Shown one piece after another: positions 9,226 to 17,100 of a DNA stretch of 18,747 bases. The notes under the pieces were generated by a model. It searched no databases and was not told the DNA's origin. It was given only the letters and a program-made list of their open reading frames with translations. Numbering within the stretch: the stretch's first letter is position 1; each line of letters opens with the position of its first letter. This DNA is from Gemmataceae bacterium (lineage in GTDB: Bacteria; Planctomycetota; Planctomycetia; Gemmatales; Gemmataceae), in the NCBI GenBank assembly GCA_025056835.1, contig JANWVS010000002.1, positions 1 through 18,747 on the forward strand. Reading direction: 5' to 3'. A program made the position numbers and the translations under genes.

Positions 9226-9254
9226 ACTATAACAGATTTTAGGAACTATGTCGA
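9226..9254 (-). promoter_or_regulatory. asnB: Sigma70-like promoter of asnB-moxR2
   Basis: The minus strand has TCGACA (9254-9249), a 17-bp spacer, and TATAGT (9231-9226), each hexamer one base off consensus. This is the best promoter match I found in the window. It would start transcription near 9219, giving a leader of about 65 bases. The leader contains short complementary GGCC-rich runs just before the GAGGAG ribosome-binding site and could fold, but no known riboswitch or attenuator is recognisable. Confidence 0.6.
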
Positions 9255-9298
9255 CGACTTCCGTGGCGCTTTGGGCGATCTGCCAGGGAATTGTCCGT

Positions 9299-12200
9299 TT
9301 ATGACGGTCCCAACAATTCCAGCGGTTGCCCGGCGAGCACCAGGGGAGGATGGCCTCGGCCGAGTTGGTCGCTTTCCCAATTTCCGAGTACCGTCTCCCA
9401 CGGCAACGGCATACGGCCAAAGACGACGCGTTGGGCCGACAGGATGGGCCAGGCGGCCAGACCCGGGCCGTCGAGTAAGTCAGGACGCAAGTCGTCGTCG
9501 AAGCTGTCCAACGTGTAGTGGGCAGTCGACGGGCCTTGCCGGAGCGTGACACCGGATTCGGTCCAGTCAATCGCTTCCACGGCCTGGGGGAAGCCAGTCT
9601 GAAAAAGCTCCCACACGACATGCACTCCCGCGAGCTTGTAGAACTGCGCCATGGCAGTGGTGAGAGCGCGCCGCTGTTCCGACGAGATCCGGGATAGCCA
9701 GCCGCGTTCGGCAATGCGGGCCGTCAGCCAGCCGGCATGGTCGCTCAGGTCGAGGACAAGCGCTTGGGTATGATCGGCGAGGTTAATGAGAAAACGAATG
9801 CGTTGATTGGCCAGTTGGGTTGGCTGAATGTTGAATTGGAGGCCGCGCCAACTCGCGGCGAAGCGCAACGGCGCAATCAATTCATTTTTGACGAAGCGAT
9901 CCAGGCGCTGGGCAATCTGGTCGAGCCGCTGCTGGTAGTAGCGCGTCTCGTAAAAGTCGCCGGTCTCGGCAGCACGGCGGGCGGCCCGGCGCAGTTTGCC
10001 ATAGAGTTTGGGAATTGCCCCGGAATGGAAGCCGGGATGGAGCAGGCCCACGATGGTCTCACCGTGTTCGCCAATGAGGGCGGCGTGGAGGTGGGGACGG
10101 CGATTGGCGCGGTACAGACTCCAGTTTTCCTTCAACTCCCAAACTAAGAAACCAAACGCATCAGGTAGGAAAAAGGTCGTGATCCACGAAAAGACTTTGG
10201 CGACCAGCGCGCCCGTGATCGGAAACAAGGCCTCCTGCATGGCATGGTTGAACAGCGGAAGAAAAGGGAGCATGATCTTGGTCGCGACACTAGCGATCGG
10301 CAGCTTGAGCGGGTTGAGGCACGGTTCGATGAGGACGATGAGATAGAAACGGCCGACGTACGAGATGGGAAGCCACAGCAGGTTTAACACGGCGCGCATC
10401 GCCAGGGACGGCCATTGCTCGCCGCTGCGGAAGCGCAACCATTCGTCGACAGTAAAAAGGATCGTCTCCAGTAAGTGCAAGATTTGCCGAAACAGGGCCA
10501 TAATGAAGCGAAACAGCCCGGGCAAGAGGCCGGCGCGAATGAGATGGGCGAGGTCGACAATGACCTGGGCAACGACGCGGCCGGCCGCATAAACCAACCG
10601 TGTGTGCAAGGCCAAGGCCAGCACCCCGAAGGCCAGTGCCACCGCGCCCCACGTCGTCAGCAATTCGGGCGCGAGCAGCCACAACAGCAGCACTGCCACC
10701 AGCGGTTGCAAGACGTACCAGAAAAACAACTGAAACGTCCAGCTCGCGACGACCCGCTGCACGAGGGGATGCCGGATCAAGCTGACCGGCCAGTCAATAA
10801 ACACCACGCGCAACGGCCCCCAGCACCAAACGAGACGACGCCAGATTTCCTCGCGGAATCGCTGGTGGTGAATCAGGGCCGCCAGGAACCCAGCGAGGAC
10901 AAGCACCACCGTCAAACGACCGCCCAGAGGCAGCAACGGCGCCGGCGGAACCGCGAGGTCGTCCGCCACCAAAGCCGCCGGACCACCCGCTACCACGGCG
11001 ACGGCAACTTGGCCCCGCACGGCGGGACGAAACCAATCAATCACGATTTCCAGCAACACTCCCAGAATGAAAGCGCCCAGCAACGGCGCGCTCAACCACA
11101 GCGTCAGCAGGCGTCCGAGTTGCGTGCCGAAATTCAACGATGTCAGGCGTTCCAGGATGCGCAGGTAGACTTCGCTGGGGCGATACACGCCGTCGAGCAG
11201 GTTGCCGAGCCGGCGGTCCAGGCGCAAGAGGGGATCGCCTCGGATGAAGTCTTGCGGATCGGCGAGGTCGGGCAGCTTGAGGTGGTTATGGGCGATCACG
11301 TCGCGTAGCTCGCCGAAGGTGAAAAAACCGTTGGCGACGATGAGATCGAGCAATTCTTCGGTCATCGACTCGAAGGCGGCGTGTTCCGGCGCAAAACGCG
11401 GGCGAAGCCCGACGTCGTGAAACGCCGTGACCAGAATCGGCCGAAAGCGCTCGCGCAGCCGCTCTTCACAGCGCTGCAAGCGTCCGTTGAATAAACGGCC
11501 CAGGCGTGTGCGGTCGGCATCCGAAAGACGTGCTGCCGGAATGCGCTGGGCGGCCCGGCGCAAATGATGCGTGATCCGCACGAGACGTTGGCTCGGCAAC
11601 GGTCGGCGAATCGGTCGGTGCCCCGCCGTTAAGGCCCACTCCACGAGGTCCAAGGCATAAATTTCCTGTTCGTTGTCGACGCAGATCGTCTGCATGTCGC
11701 GCAGCAAAGCTGCTTCGACCGGCCGCGCTCCTTGGTCGGCCCGGTCCAACAAGATCGTCAGCATCGCTTCCCATTCGGGCAGATCGCGATCGGGAATTTC
11801 CAAAGCGGGTTGCAGCCGCGGCAACAGGCGGCGCAACGCCGCCACCGATTCTTCGCGCGTCGATTCGCCCCGGTCCGACGGCGCCACGCGGGCCGCCTTG
11901 CGATACAGGATCATGGCCCCGACGAGGTTGCCGGCCTTTTCGGATTCTGCCGCTTGGGCCAACAGCCGCCAGTAGTATTGGTTGGCTTCGTCTTTCAAAT
12001 GCCGGCTCGCCACGGCAGGATCGGCGGCGCCCGTCAGGCGCGTCGCGGCGAATAAGGCGGCGCCATCGACATCGCGGCGCAGCAATGCGTCGACGTGGGC
12101 CAGGTTCTCCACGCGCGGAAAAATGTTGCGCAGCAGCGCCGGTGCAAACAGGCGATACTCGAGATAGGTTGCGGCGAATTCCACGTAGGTAGCCCGAGCG

Positions 12201-12652
12201 TCAGCCTTGGCCGGCAAGAGGCGGTCGTGAATCAGGATGTGCCGCAGTTCCGTACTGTCGCCGCCGGAAGCCTCAAGCAGGCGTTGTTGACATTCCGCGT
12301 CGCTGAGCGGCGCTGCTTCCAAGACCGCGTGGACGCGGGCATGGAACAGCAAGCGCCAGTATTTGAGCAACAACGTGCCGGTCGGTTGGCTTAATTCGTC
12401 GCGAGTCGGGCGAATCAACAAATGAACCGGATCGGGCAACAGTTCGCCGGCCGGCAAATCGAGTTCATCCTGCTCGACATACCGGAAGAGCATTTCCCGC
12501 GGTGCCACGCACGATGTAGGATGCGGGGCCGACCACGGAAAGGCGGGCAGTCCGAACTTTTCCTTAAGAACCTTATCGAGCACCTGCGGTGAAACCAATA
12601 CCGCCGCCGGGTCGATCCGCCGCAGCAGTTCTTGCAAATCGGTGGCGCGCAT
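9299..12652 (-). CDS. Large multi-pass membrane protein of unknown function, conserved planctomycete type
   Basis: A 1117-residue protein I cannot assign to a named family; from memory similar sequences occur as hypotheticals in other planctomycetes. Seen: a long soluble N-terminal part (about 1-510), charged and helical, with a TPR-like helix pair at about 222-258 (ANQYYWRLLAQAAESEKAGN and following). A winged-helix-like stretch may lie at about 430-465 (ANGFFTFGELRDVIAHNHLK). A membrane part (about 510-835) has hydrophobic segments near 514-540, 576-596, 642-662, 667-690, 706-733, 753-778 and 806-832. A soluble C-terminal part (about 840-1117) has charged helices (885-935) and a beta-rich end. 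No catalytic motif, Walker box or metal site stands out, and there is no N-terminal signal peptide. The ATG at 12652 has AGGA six bases upstream; the in-frame extension to 12787 would overlap the epimerase gene. It lies 43 bp after the epimerase stop, so co-transcription is likely. Confidence 0.88.
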   Translation of the reverse strand: MRATDLQELLRRIDPAAVLVSPQVLDKVLKEKFGLPAFPWSAPHPTSCVAPREMLFRYVEQDELDLPAGELLPDPVHLLIRPTRDELSQPTGTLLLKYWRLLFHARVHAVLEAAPLSDAECQQRLLEASGGDSTELRHILIHDRLLPAKADARATYVEFAATYLEYRLFAPALLRNIFPRVENLAHVDALLRRDVDGAALFAATRLTGAADPAVASRHLKDEANQYYWRLLAQAAESEKAGNLVGAMILYRKAARVAPSDRGESTREESVAALRRLLPRLQPALEIPDRDLPEWEAMLTILLDRADQGARPVEAALLRDMQTICVDNEQEIYALDLVEWALTAGHRPIRRPLPSQRLVRITHHLRRAAQRIPAARLSDADRTRLGRLFNGRLQRCEERLRERFRPILVTAFHDVGLRPRFAPEHAAFESMTEELLDLIVANGFFTFGELRDVIAHNHLKLPDLADPQDFIRGDPLLRLDRRLGNLLDGVYRPSEVYLRILERLTSLNFGTQLGRLLTLWLSAPLLGAFILGVLLEIVIDWFRPAVRGQVAVAVVAGGPAALVADDLAVPPAPLLPLGGRLTVVLVLAGFLAALIHHQRFREEIWRRLVWCWGPLRVVFIDWPVSLIRHPLVQRVVASWTFQLFFWYVLQPLVAVLLLWLLAPELLTTWGAVALAFGVLALALHTRLVYAAGRVVAQVIVDLAHLIRAGLLPGLFRFIMALFRQILHLLETILFTVDEWLRFRSGEQWPSLAMRAVLNLLWLPISYVGRFYLIVLIEPCLNPLKLPIASVATKIMLPFLPLFNHAMQEALFPITGALVAKVFSWITTFFLPDAFGFLVWELKENWSLYRANRRPHLHAALIGEHGETIVGLLHPGFHSGAIPKLYGKLRRAARRAAETGDFYETRYYQQRLDQIAQRLDRFVKNELIAPLRFAASWRGLQFNIQPTQLANQRIRFLINLADHTQALVLDLSDHAGWLTARIAERGWLSRISSEQRRALTTAMAQFYKLAGVHVVWELFQTGFPQAVEAIDWTESGVTLRQGPSTAHYTLDSFDDDLRPDLLDGPGLAAWPILSAQRVVFGRMPLPWETVLGNWESDQLGRGHPPLVLAGQPLELLGPS

Positions 12653-12695
12653 TACGGGTCCTGAAATGACGATCGCTGGGGCGACCGGGCTTGTG

Positions 12696-13733
12696 TCAAA
12701 GTATCGCTGCGGCCGGTCGGTGGATATGGAAATCCGGTCCCGCGACGGTGCGATACCATTCCAGCGCGAGACGCACGCCCTCGGCAATCGACGTCCGCGG
12801 CCGCCACCCCAAGTCGCGCACCGCCTTGGCGATGCTGTACTGGGTGCGCCGGCCGACTAAATACACGATGAAGCGCGTGATGGTCGGCGGCTCGCGGCGC
12901 CGCAGCAGCTTCGCGATGGCCTCCTTGCAAAACGCAAAGCGCATGGCCAGACCAAAGGGCACGCGGCGCTGGATGCGCGGCAAGCCCAGGGCGTCGGTCA
13001 GGGTGTTGAGCAGATCGCGCTGGGTGATTTCGCCCTCGCTGCACAGGTTGTACGCTTGGCCGACCGCCCCGGGATGCTGGGCGGCGGCAATGGTACCGGC
13101 AGCCACGTCGCCGGCGTGAATGATGTTGAGCACGTTGTCTCCCCGTCCGATGATCGGCACGCGGCGGGCCAATAGGGCCGGCACCAGCTTGGGAATCGTC
13201 GTGCGGTCGCGAGCACCGTAAATCCAACTCGGCCGCACGATGACCGTTTGCGGATAGCTCCGGGCGATTTCTTCGGCCAGGATCTTCGCACGAGGATAAT
13301 AGTCCCACAGCCAAAGGTTCTGGCCAAGCGGTGCGTCTTCGGTCACACACTCCCCCGGCAAGAATCGGGGATGCCCGTAGACGGAAATCGAGCTGACGTG
13401 AACGAGACGCGGCTTTCCGGCAGCCCGGCACGCTGCCACGACGTTGCTCACGGTCGCGATCGTTTCCCGCTCGAAGGCCGACCATGGTCCCCAATTGCCC
13501 ACGCGGGCGGCACAGTGGTACACGACACTCGCGCCGCGGATGGCACGTTCCAGCGACGAACGATCGTGCAGATCGCCGGGGACGATCTCCACACCGAGTT
13601 GGCGCAGGAATCCGCCGTCGCTTCCCGGCCGAACCAAGGCCCGCACCGCTTTGCCCGCCGCTCGTAAGTGCTCGGCAATGTGGCTGCCGACTAAACCCGT
13701 GGCGCCTGTAATCAGTTGAAGGTCGTGATCCAT
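12696..13733 (-). CDS. NAD(P)-dependent extended SDR epimerase/dehydratase/dehydrogenase
   Basis: A 345-residue extended short-chain dehydrogenase/reductase. The Rossmann motif GATGLVG is at residues 10-16, followed by a DL pair near 54-55 that often contacts the adenine. The catalytic set is SSISVYG (114-120) with the YPRAK motif (Y146, K150). The C-terminal substrate domain (about 170-335) ends with LGWRPRTSIAEGVRLALEWY, usual for nucleotide-sugar epimerases and 3-beta-hydroxysteroid dehydrogenase-like members. The true substrate (nucleotide sugar, sterol-like or other) cannot be told from sequence. The ATG at 13733 begins MDHDLQLITGATG and fits the family start; the ribosome-binding site is weak, and the upstream in-frame sequence to 13841 looks non-coding. 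It is the first gene of a minus-strand pair with the 1117-residue membrane protein and diverges from the GNAT/acyl-CoA synthetase gene. Confidence 0.92.
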   Translation of the reverse strand: MDHDLQLITGATGLVGSHIAEHLRAAGKAVRALVRPGSDGGFLRQLGVEIVPGDLHDRSSLERAIRGASVVYHCAARVGNWGPWSAFERETIATVSNVVAACRAAGKPRLVHVSSISVYGHPRFLPGECVTEDAPLGQNLWLWDYYPRAKILAEEIARSYPQTVIVRPSWIYGARDRTTIPKLVPALLARRVPIIGRGDNVLNIIHAGDVAAGTIAAAQHPGAVGQAYNLCSEGEITQRDLLNTLTDALGLPRIQRRVPFGLAMRFAFCKEAIAKLLRRREPPTITRFIVYLVGRRTQYSIAKAVRDLGWRPRTSIAEGVRLALEWYRTVAGPDFHIHRPAAAIL

Positions 13734-14110
13734 GTTTTTCGGCCGGATCTGGCTCGTCGGAGTCGGATGAGGCCGTCCCGGCTTATATCTTATGACTCCA
13801 GGGAAACTCCGCAGGGAAGGAAGCAGGGGTACGTCAGGCACGCGGCCTCGAGCGGCACCGATCGGCCGACGATGCCACCGCGATGGTTGCCGTGCCCCGG
13901 GCGGTGGCGGTCTGGTCGTCGTTGCAAGGAATCTGGCTCACGTCCGAAGCCTTGGGCTTCGTTGTGGCCGCGAGGGAGTTGCCGCCGCAGATGCCTAAGG
14001 GCGAAGGCAAATGGCGCACCAGGCCCGACACTGCGGATTCCCTCGGCCCGAACGCGGAAAAGGCGGCCTACCCTCGCCGCTACGAGTCGAGAGCCTGTGA
14101 GAGCCAAGCG
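13734..14110. other. 377-bp divergent intergenic region
   Basis: Lies between the start codons of the epimerase (minus) and the GNAT/acyl-CoA synthetase (plus). An AT-rich patch at 13783-13794 (minus strand CATAAGATATAAG) is a possible -10 region for the epimerase, without a clear -35. A perfect 7-bp-stem hairpin sits at 13945-13961. The plus-strand frame of the synthetase is open back to 13883, but the extension has no ribosome-binding site at its ATGs and encodes no recognisable domain. I see no convincing promoter for the synthetase gene. Confidence 0.6.
13945..13961. repeat. Perfect inverted repeat (7-bp stem, 3-nt loop)
   Basis: The sequence CGAAGCC TTG GGCTTCG is a perfect short hairpin in the divergent promoter region, 150 bp before the synthetase start. 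There is no T-run after it on either strand, so it is not a classical intrinsic terminator. It could be an operator, an RNA hairpin in the leader, or a copy of a small dispersed palindrome. Confidence 0.5.
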
Positions 14111-16843
14111 ATGTCGTTTCAACCGCGCTACATTCCCCAACCTTACCAAGACGCCCCCGACGCCGGCCGTGTCATCCTGCGCGACGGCACGACCGCGCAA
14201 CTTCGACCCGCAACGCCGGCCGACCTCCCGGCTTTGCAAGCGTTTTTCGAACGATTGTCGTTGGAATCGCGTTGGCGACGATTCTCTTCGCTGTCGCTGC
14301 CGCAACCGGAATTGCTCGCGGCACTGTGCGACAGCTCACGGCCGCGCGAGAAGCTGTCCTTGCTGGTGTGGCGGGCGGCACCCGACGGCACGGCGGCGGC
14401 GCGGATCGTGGCGATCGGATCCTACGTGGCCAAGGACGCGACCACGGCGGAGGTGTCGTTCGCCGTCGACGACGCTTTCCAAGGCAAAGGTTTAGGGACG
14501 CTCTTACTCGAACGGCTGGCGCTGCTGGCCGCTCGCCACGGGTTCACGCGCTTCTGGGCCGTCACCCATGCCGACAACCGCGCCATGCAGGAGGTGTTTC
14601 GCGAGTCGGGCTTTGCCTTGACGGAGCGCTGGGAACAAGGCGAGCTGGAGGTCGATCTGTCTGTGCTGCCCAGCGCGGCCAGCGTCGCCAAGCTGGAGAT
14701 GCGGGATCGCGTGGCCACGGCGGTGTCGTTGCGGCCGTTTTTCCATCCGCGGGCCGTCGCCGTGATCGGGGCCTCGCGCGATCCGGCCAGCATCGGCCAT
14801 CGGATTGTCGATGTCTTGAAGAGCAACAGGTTTCAAGGTCCGATCTATCCGATCAATCCCAAAGCGGCGGAAATCGCCGGGCTGCCGGCGTATGCGTCTC
14901 TCCGGGCGGCGCCGCGGCCGATCGATTTGGCGATTGTCGCCGTGCCGCGCGACGTTGTGCTCGATGTGGTTGATGAGTGTGCCGCCGTGGGCGTTCGCGG
15001 CCTGGTCGTCATCACCGCCGGCTTCGCAGAGGTCGGTGGCGAAGGCCGGGAGTTGCAGCAACGGCTGGTGGAGCGGGTCCGCGGCCACGGCCTGCGCCTA
15101 GTTGGCCCCAATTGCATGGGCCTGCTCAACGCCGATCCGGCGGTGAGCCTGAATGCGTCCTTCGCGCCGGTGTTTCCGCCGGCCGGCCGCGTGGCGATGT
15201 CGTCGCAAAGCGGTGCGCTGGGGCTGGCGATCCTATCGGCCGCCAAACGCTTCCAATTGGGCCTTTCGACCTTCGTCAGCGTGGGCAACAAAGCCGATGT
15301 CTCCGGCAACGATTTGCTTCAGTATTGGGAGGAAGACCCGGCCACCGACGTGATTTTGCTCTATCTCGAATCGTTCGGCAATCCACGCCGATTCGCGCGC
15401 ATCGCGCGGCGCGTCAGCCAGCGCAAACCGATTGTGGCGCTCAAAAGCGGTCGAACCAAAGCGGGCGGCCGGGCGGCCGGTTCGCACACCGCGGCGCTGG
15501 CCACCAGCGACGCCACCGTCGATGCACTTTTTCAACAGACCGGAGTGATCCGCGCTGACACCATTGAAGAGATGTTCGACCTCGCACTGACGCTGGGCAA
15601 CCAGCCGTTGCCCGCGGGGAAACGAGTCGGCATTATCACGAACGCGGGCGGTCCCGGCATTTTGTGCGCCGGCGTCTGCGAGGCCAGCGGCCTGACGCTG
15701 CCCGAGTTTTCGCCGGCCACCCGAGCCAAACTGGCGACGTTTCTGCCTGCGGCGGCCGGCACGGCCAATCCCGTCGACCTGATCGCCTCGGCTGCGCCCG
15801 ACCATTTTCGTCAAGCGATTAACACCGTCTTGTCCAGCGGCGAGATCGACGCCTTGATCGTAATTTACATTCCCGTCGGCCTGGTCGATACACCGGCGAT
15901 CACGGCGGCGGTCGGCGCTGGCATCAAGGAAGCGCGAACTACCGGGACGGCCACCGGGCCGGTGTTGATGTGCCTGATGGAAGAGCACGGCCGCGGCAAG
16001 ATCTCTCTCAACGGAGAAGCGGTCCCCTCGTTCGCCTTTCCGGAGGCACCGGCACGGGCGCTGGCCAAGGTCGCAGCGTACGCCGACTGGCGCCGGCGGC
16101 CGTCGGGGATCATTCCCGACTTCGACAACCTCGACCTTGCCGCAGCGCGGCGGGTCTGCACCCAAGCGGCCGCTGCCGGACCGAACTGGTTGTCCGCCGA
16201 GGAAACGGCAGCGGTGCTCCATGCCTTGAACTTGCCGCTAGTACCCTCGATTTTCGCTACGACAGCAGAAGAGGCGGTCGCCGCCGCTGAACGCCTCGGC
16301 TATCCGGTCGCCGTCAAGTTGGCGTCGCGCACGCTCGTCCACAAGACCGAGGTGGAGGGAGTCAAGCTGAAGCTGAACGACGCCACGGCCGTGCGGGCGG
16401 CGTTCGCCGCCATTCGCGCCCGCTTGGAGCAGACGAACCAACTGGCAGCGATGGAGGGCGTCGTCGTTCAACCCATGTTGTTCGGCGGCGTGGAGTTGAT
16501 GGTCGGCGTGGCCCACGATCCCTTGTTCGGCCCCGTGATCGCCTTCGGGTTGGGAGGCATCCACGTTGAGGTGCTCGGCGATGTCTGTTTCCGCGTCACC
16601 CCCTTGACCGACCGCGACGCCGCCGACATGGTGCGGTCGATCCGCGGTCATCGCCTGTTGGAGGGGTATCGCGGCCATCCGGCGGCGGACGTTGCCGCGG
16701 TGGAGGAGTTGTTGCTTCGCGTCTCTCGGTTGGTGGAGGAGATCCCGGAGATCAGCGATCTGGATTTGAACCCCGTATTCGCCATGCCCCCGGGCCAAGG
16801 GTGTAAGATCGTGGACGCCAGGATTCGGGTCACCACGACCTGA
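14111..16843 (+). CDS. GNAT acetyltransferase fused to NDP-forming acyl-CoA synthetase (Pat/PatZ-like)
   Basis: A 910-residue fusion. Order of domains: GNAT acetyltransferase (about 20-185) with the acetyl-CoA loop QGKGLGT (124-130); CoA-binding Rossmann domain (about 208-305, starting RPFFHPRAVAVIGASRD); two succinyl-CoA-ligase-like domains (about 310-650) with SQSGALG (365-371) and GSHTAAL (457-463), whose His459 sits where ADP-forming acetyl-CoA synthetases have the phosphohistidine; and an ATP-grasp domain (about 680-905). Known: E. coli/Salmonella Pat (YfiQ) has the GNAT domain at the C-terminus and acetylates lysines such as that of acetyl-CoA synthetase. Streptomyces-type enzymes have the reversed order seen here. 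Roles could be protein lysine acetylation, acyl-CoA formation, or both. The ATG at 14111 was chosen because the conserved region follows at once and GAGAG lies seven bases upstream. It stands alone on the plus strand, divergent from the epimerase. Confidence 0.92.
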   Translation: MSFQPRYIPQPYQDAPDAGRVILRDGTTAQLRPATPADLPALQAFFERLSLESRWRRFSSLSLPQPELLAALCDSSRPREKLSLLVWRAAPDGTAAARIVAIGSYVAKDATTAEVSFAVDDAFQGKGLGTLLLERLALLAARHGFTRFWAVTHADNRAMQEVFRESGFALTERWEQGELEVDLSVLPSAASVAKLEMRDRVATAVSLRPFFHPRAVAVIGASRDPASIGHRIVDVLKSNRFQGPIYPINPKAAEIAGLPAYASLRAAPRPIDLAIVAVPRDVVLDVVDECAAVGVRGLVVITAGFAEVGGEGRELQQRLVERVRGHGLRLVGPNCMGLLNADPAVSLNASFAPVFPPAGRVAMSSQSGALGLAILSAAKRFQLGLSTFVSVGNKADVSGNDLLQYWEEDPATDVILLYLESFGNPRRFARIARRVSQRKPIVALKSGRTKAGGRAAGSHTAALATSDATVDALFQQTGVIRADTIEEMFDLALTLGNQPLPAGKRVGIITNAGGPGILCAGVCEASGLTLPEFSPATRAKLATFLPAAAGTANPVDLIASAAPDHFRQAINTVLSSGEIDALIVIYIPVGLVDTPAITAAVGAGIKEARTTGTATGPVLMCLMEEHGRGKISLNGEAVPSFAFPEAPARALAKVAAYADWRRRPSGIIPDFDNLDLAAARRVCTQAAAAGPNWLSAEETAAVLHALNLPLVPSIFATTAEEAVAAAERLGYPVAVKLASRTLVHKTEVEGVKLKLNDATAVRAAFAAIRARLEQTNQLAAMEGVVVQPMLFGGVELMVGVAHDPLFGPVIAFGLGGIHVEVLGDVCFRVTPLTDRDAADMVRSIRGHRLLEGYRGHPAADVAAVEELLLRVSRLVEEIPEISDLDLNPVFAMPPGQGCKIVDARIRVTTT

Positions 16844-16993
16844 CGAGGTCCACGCCGAAACGGCAGCGGTGACTCTCGGCAGGTGTCCTGCTTTGGTTTT
16901 CTGACGGGGGCATTGTTTGGGGCGCTGTCGTTGTCGCGTCTCCTATTCAGTCGCCGCCACCTGTTGGGCCTGTTCGAAGGGTCGGCGGCGAAT

Positions 16994-17005
16994 CGCGACG
17001 TCGCG
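16994..17005. repeat. 12-bp perfect palindrome upstream of the USP gene
   Basis: CGCGACGTCGCG is self-complementary over all 12 bases. It lies about 95 bp before the universal stress protein start and 15 bp before a weak candidate -35 box, a position that would suit an operator. In GC-rich DNA such palindromes also arise by chance. Confidence 0.3.
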
Positions 17006-17020
17006 GTCGTCGCCACTTGG

Positions 17021-17048
17021 TTGCGGGCGGTGCCAGCCGTAGTGTAAT
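17021..17048 (+). promoter_or_regulatory. Candidate promoter of the USP-DUF1080 operon
   Basis: TTGCGG (17021-17026) and TGTAAT (17043-17048) are separated by 16 bp in the 257-bp gap after the synthetase gene. The -10 matches four of six consensus bases and the -35 three of six. The leader would be about 46 bases. Support is only position and spacing. Confidence 0.3.
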
Positions 17049-17100
17049 TCTTAGCAGCCTGCTGGCGGCACGGTTCGCCCTAGGATCGAGGAGACTAGCC

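Noticed and set aside
13883..14110. N-terminal extension of the GNAT/acyl-CoA synthetase gene by 76 codons
   Set aside because: The frame is open but its ATGs lack ribosome-binding sites, the residues match no domain, and the hairpin and divergent control region lie inside it.
15233..16222. 329-codon minus-strand open frame inside the acyl-CoA synthetase gene
   Set aside because: Antisense shadow of a gene with clear domains.
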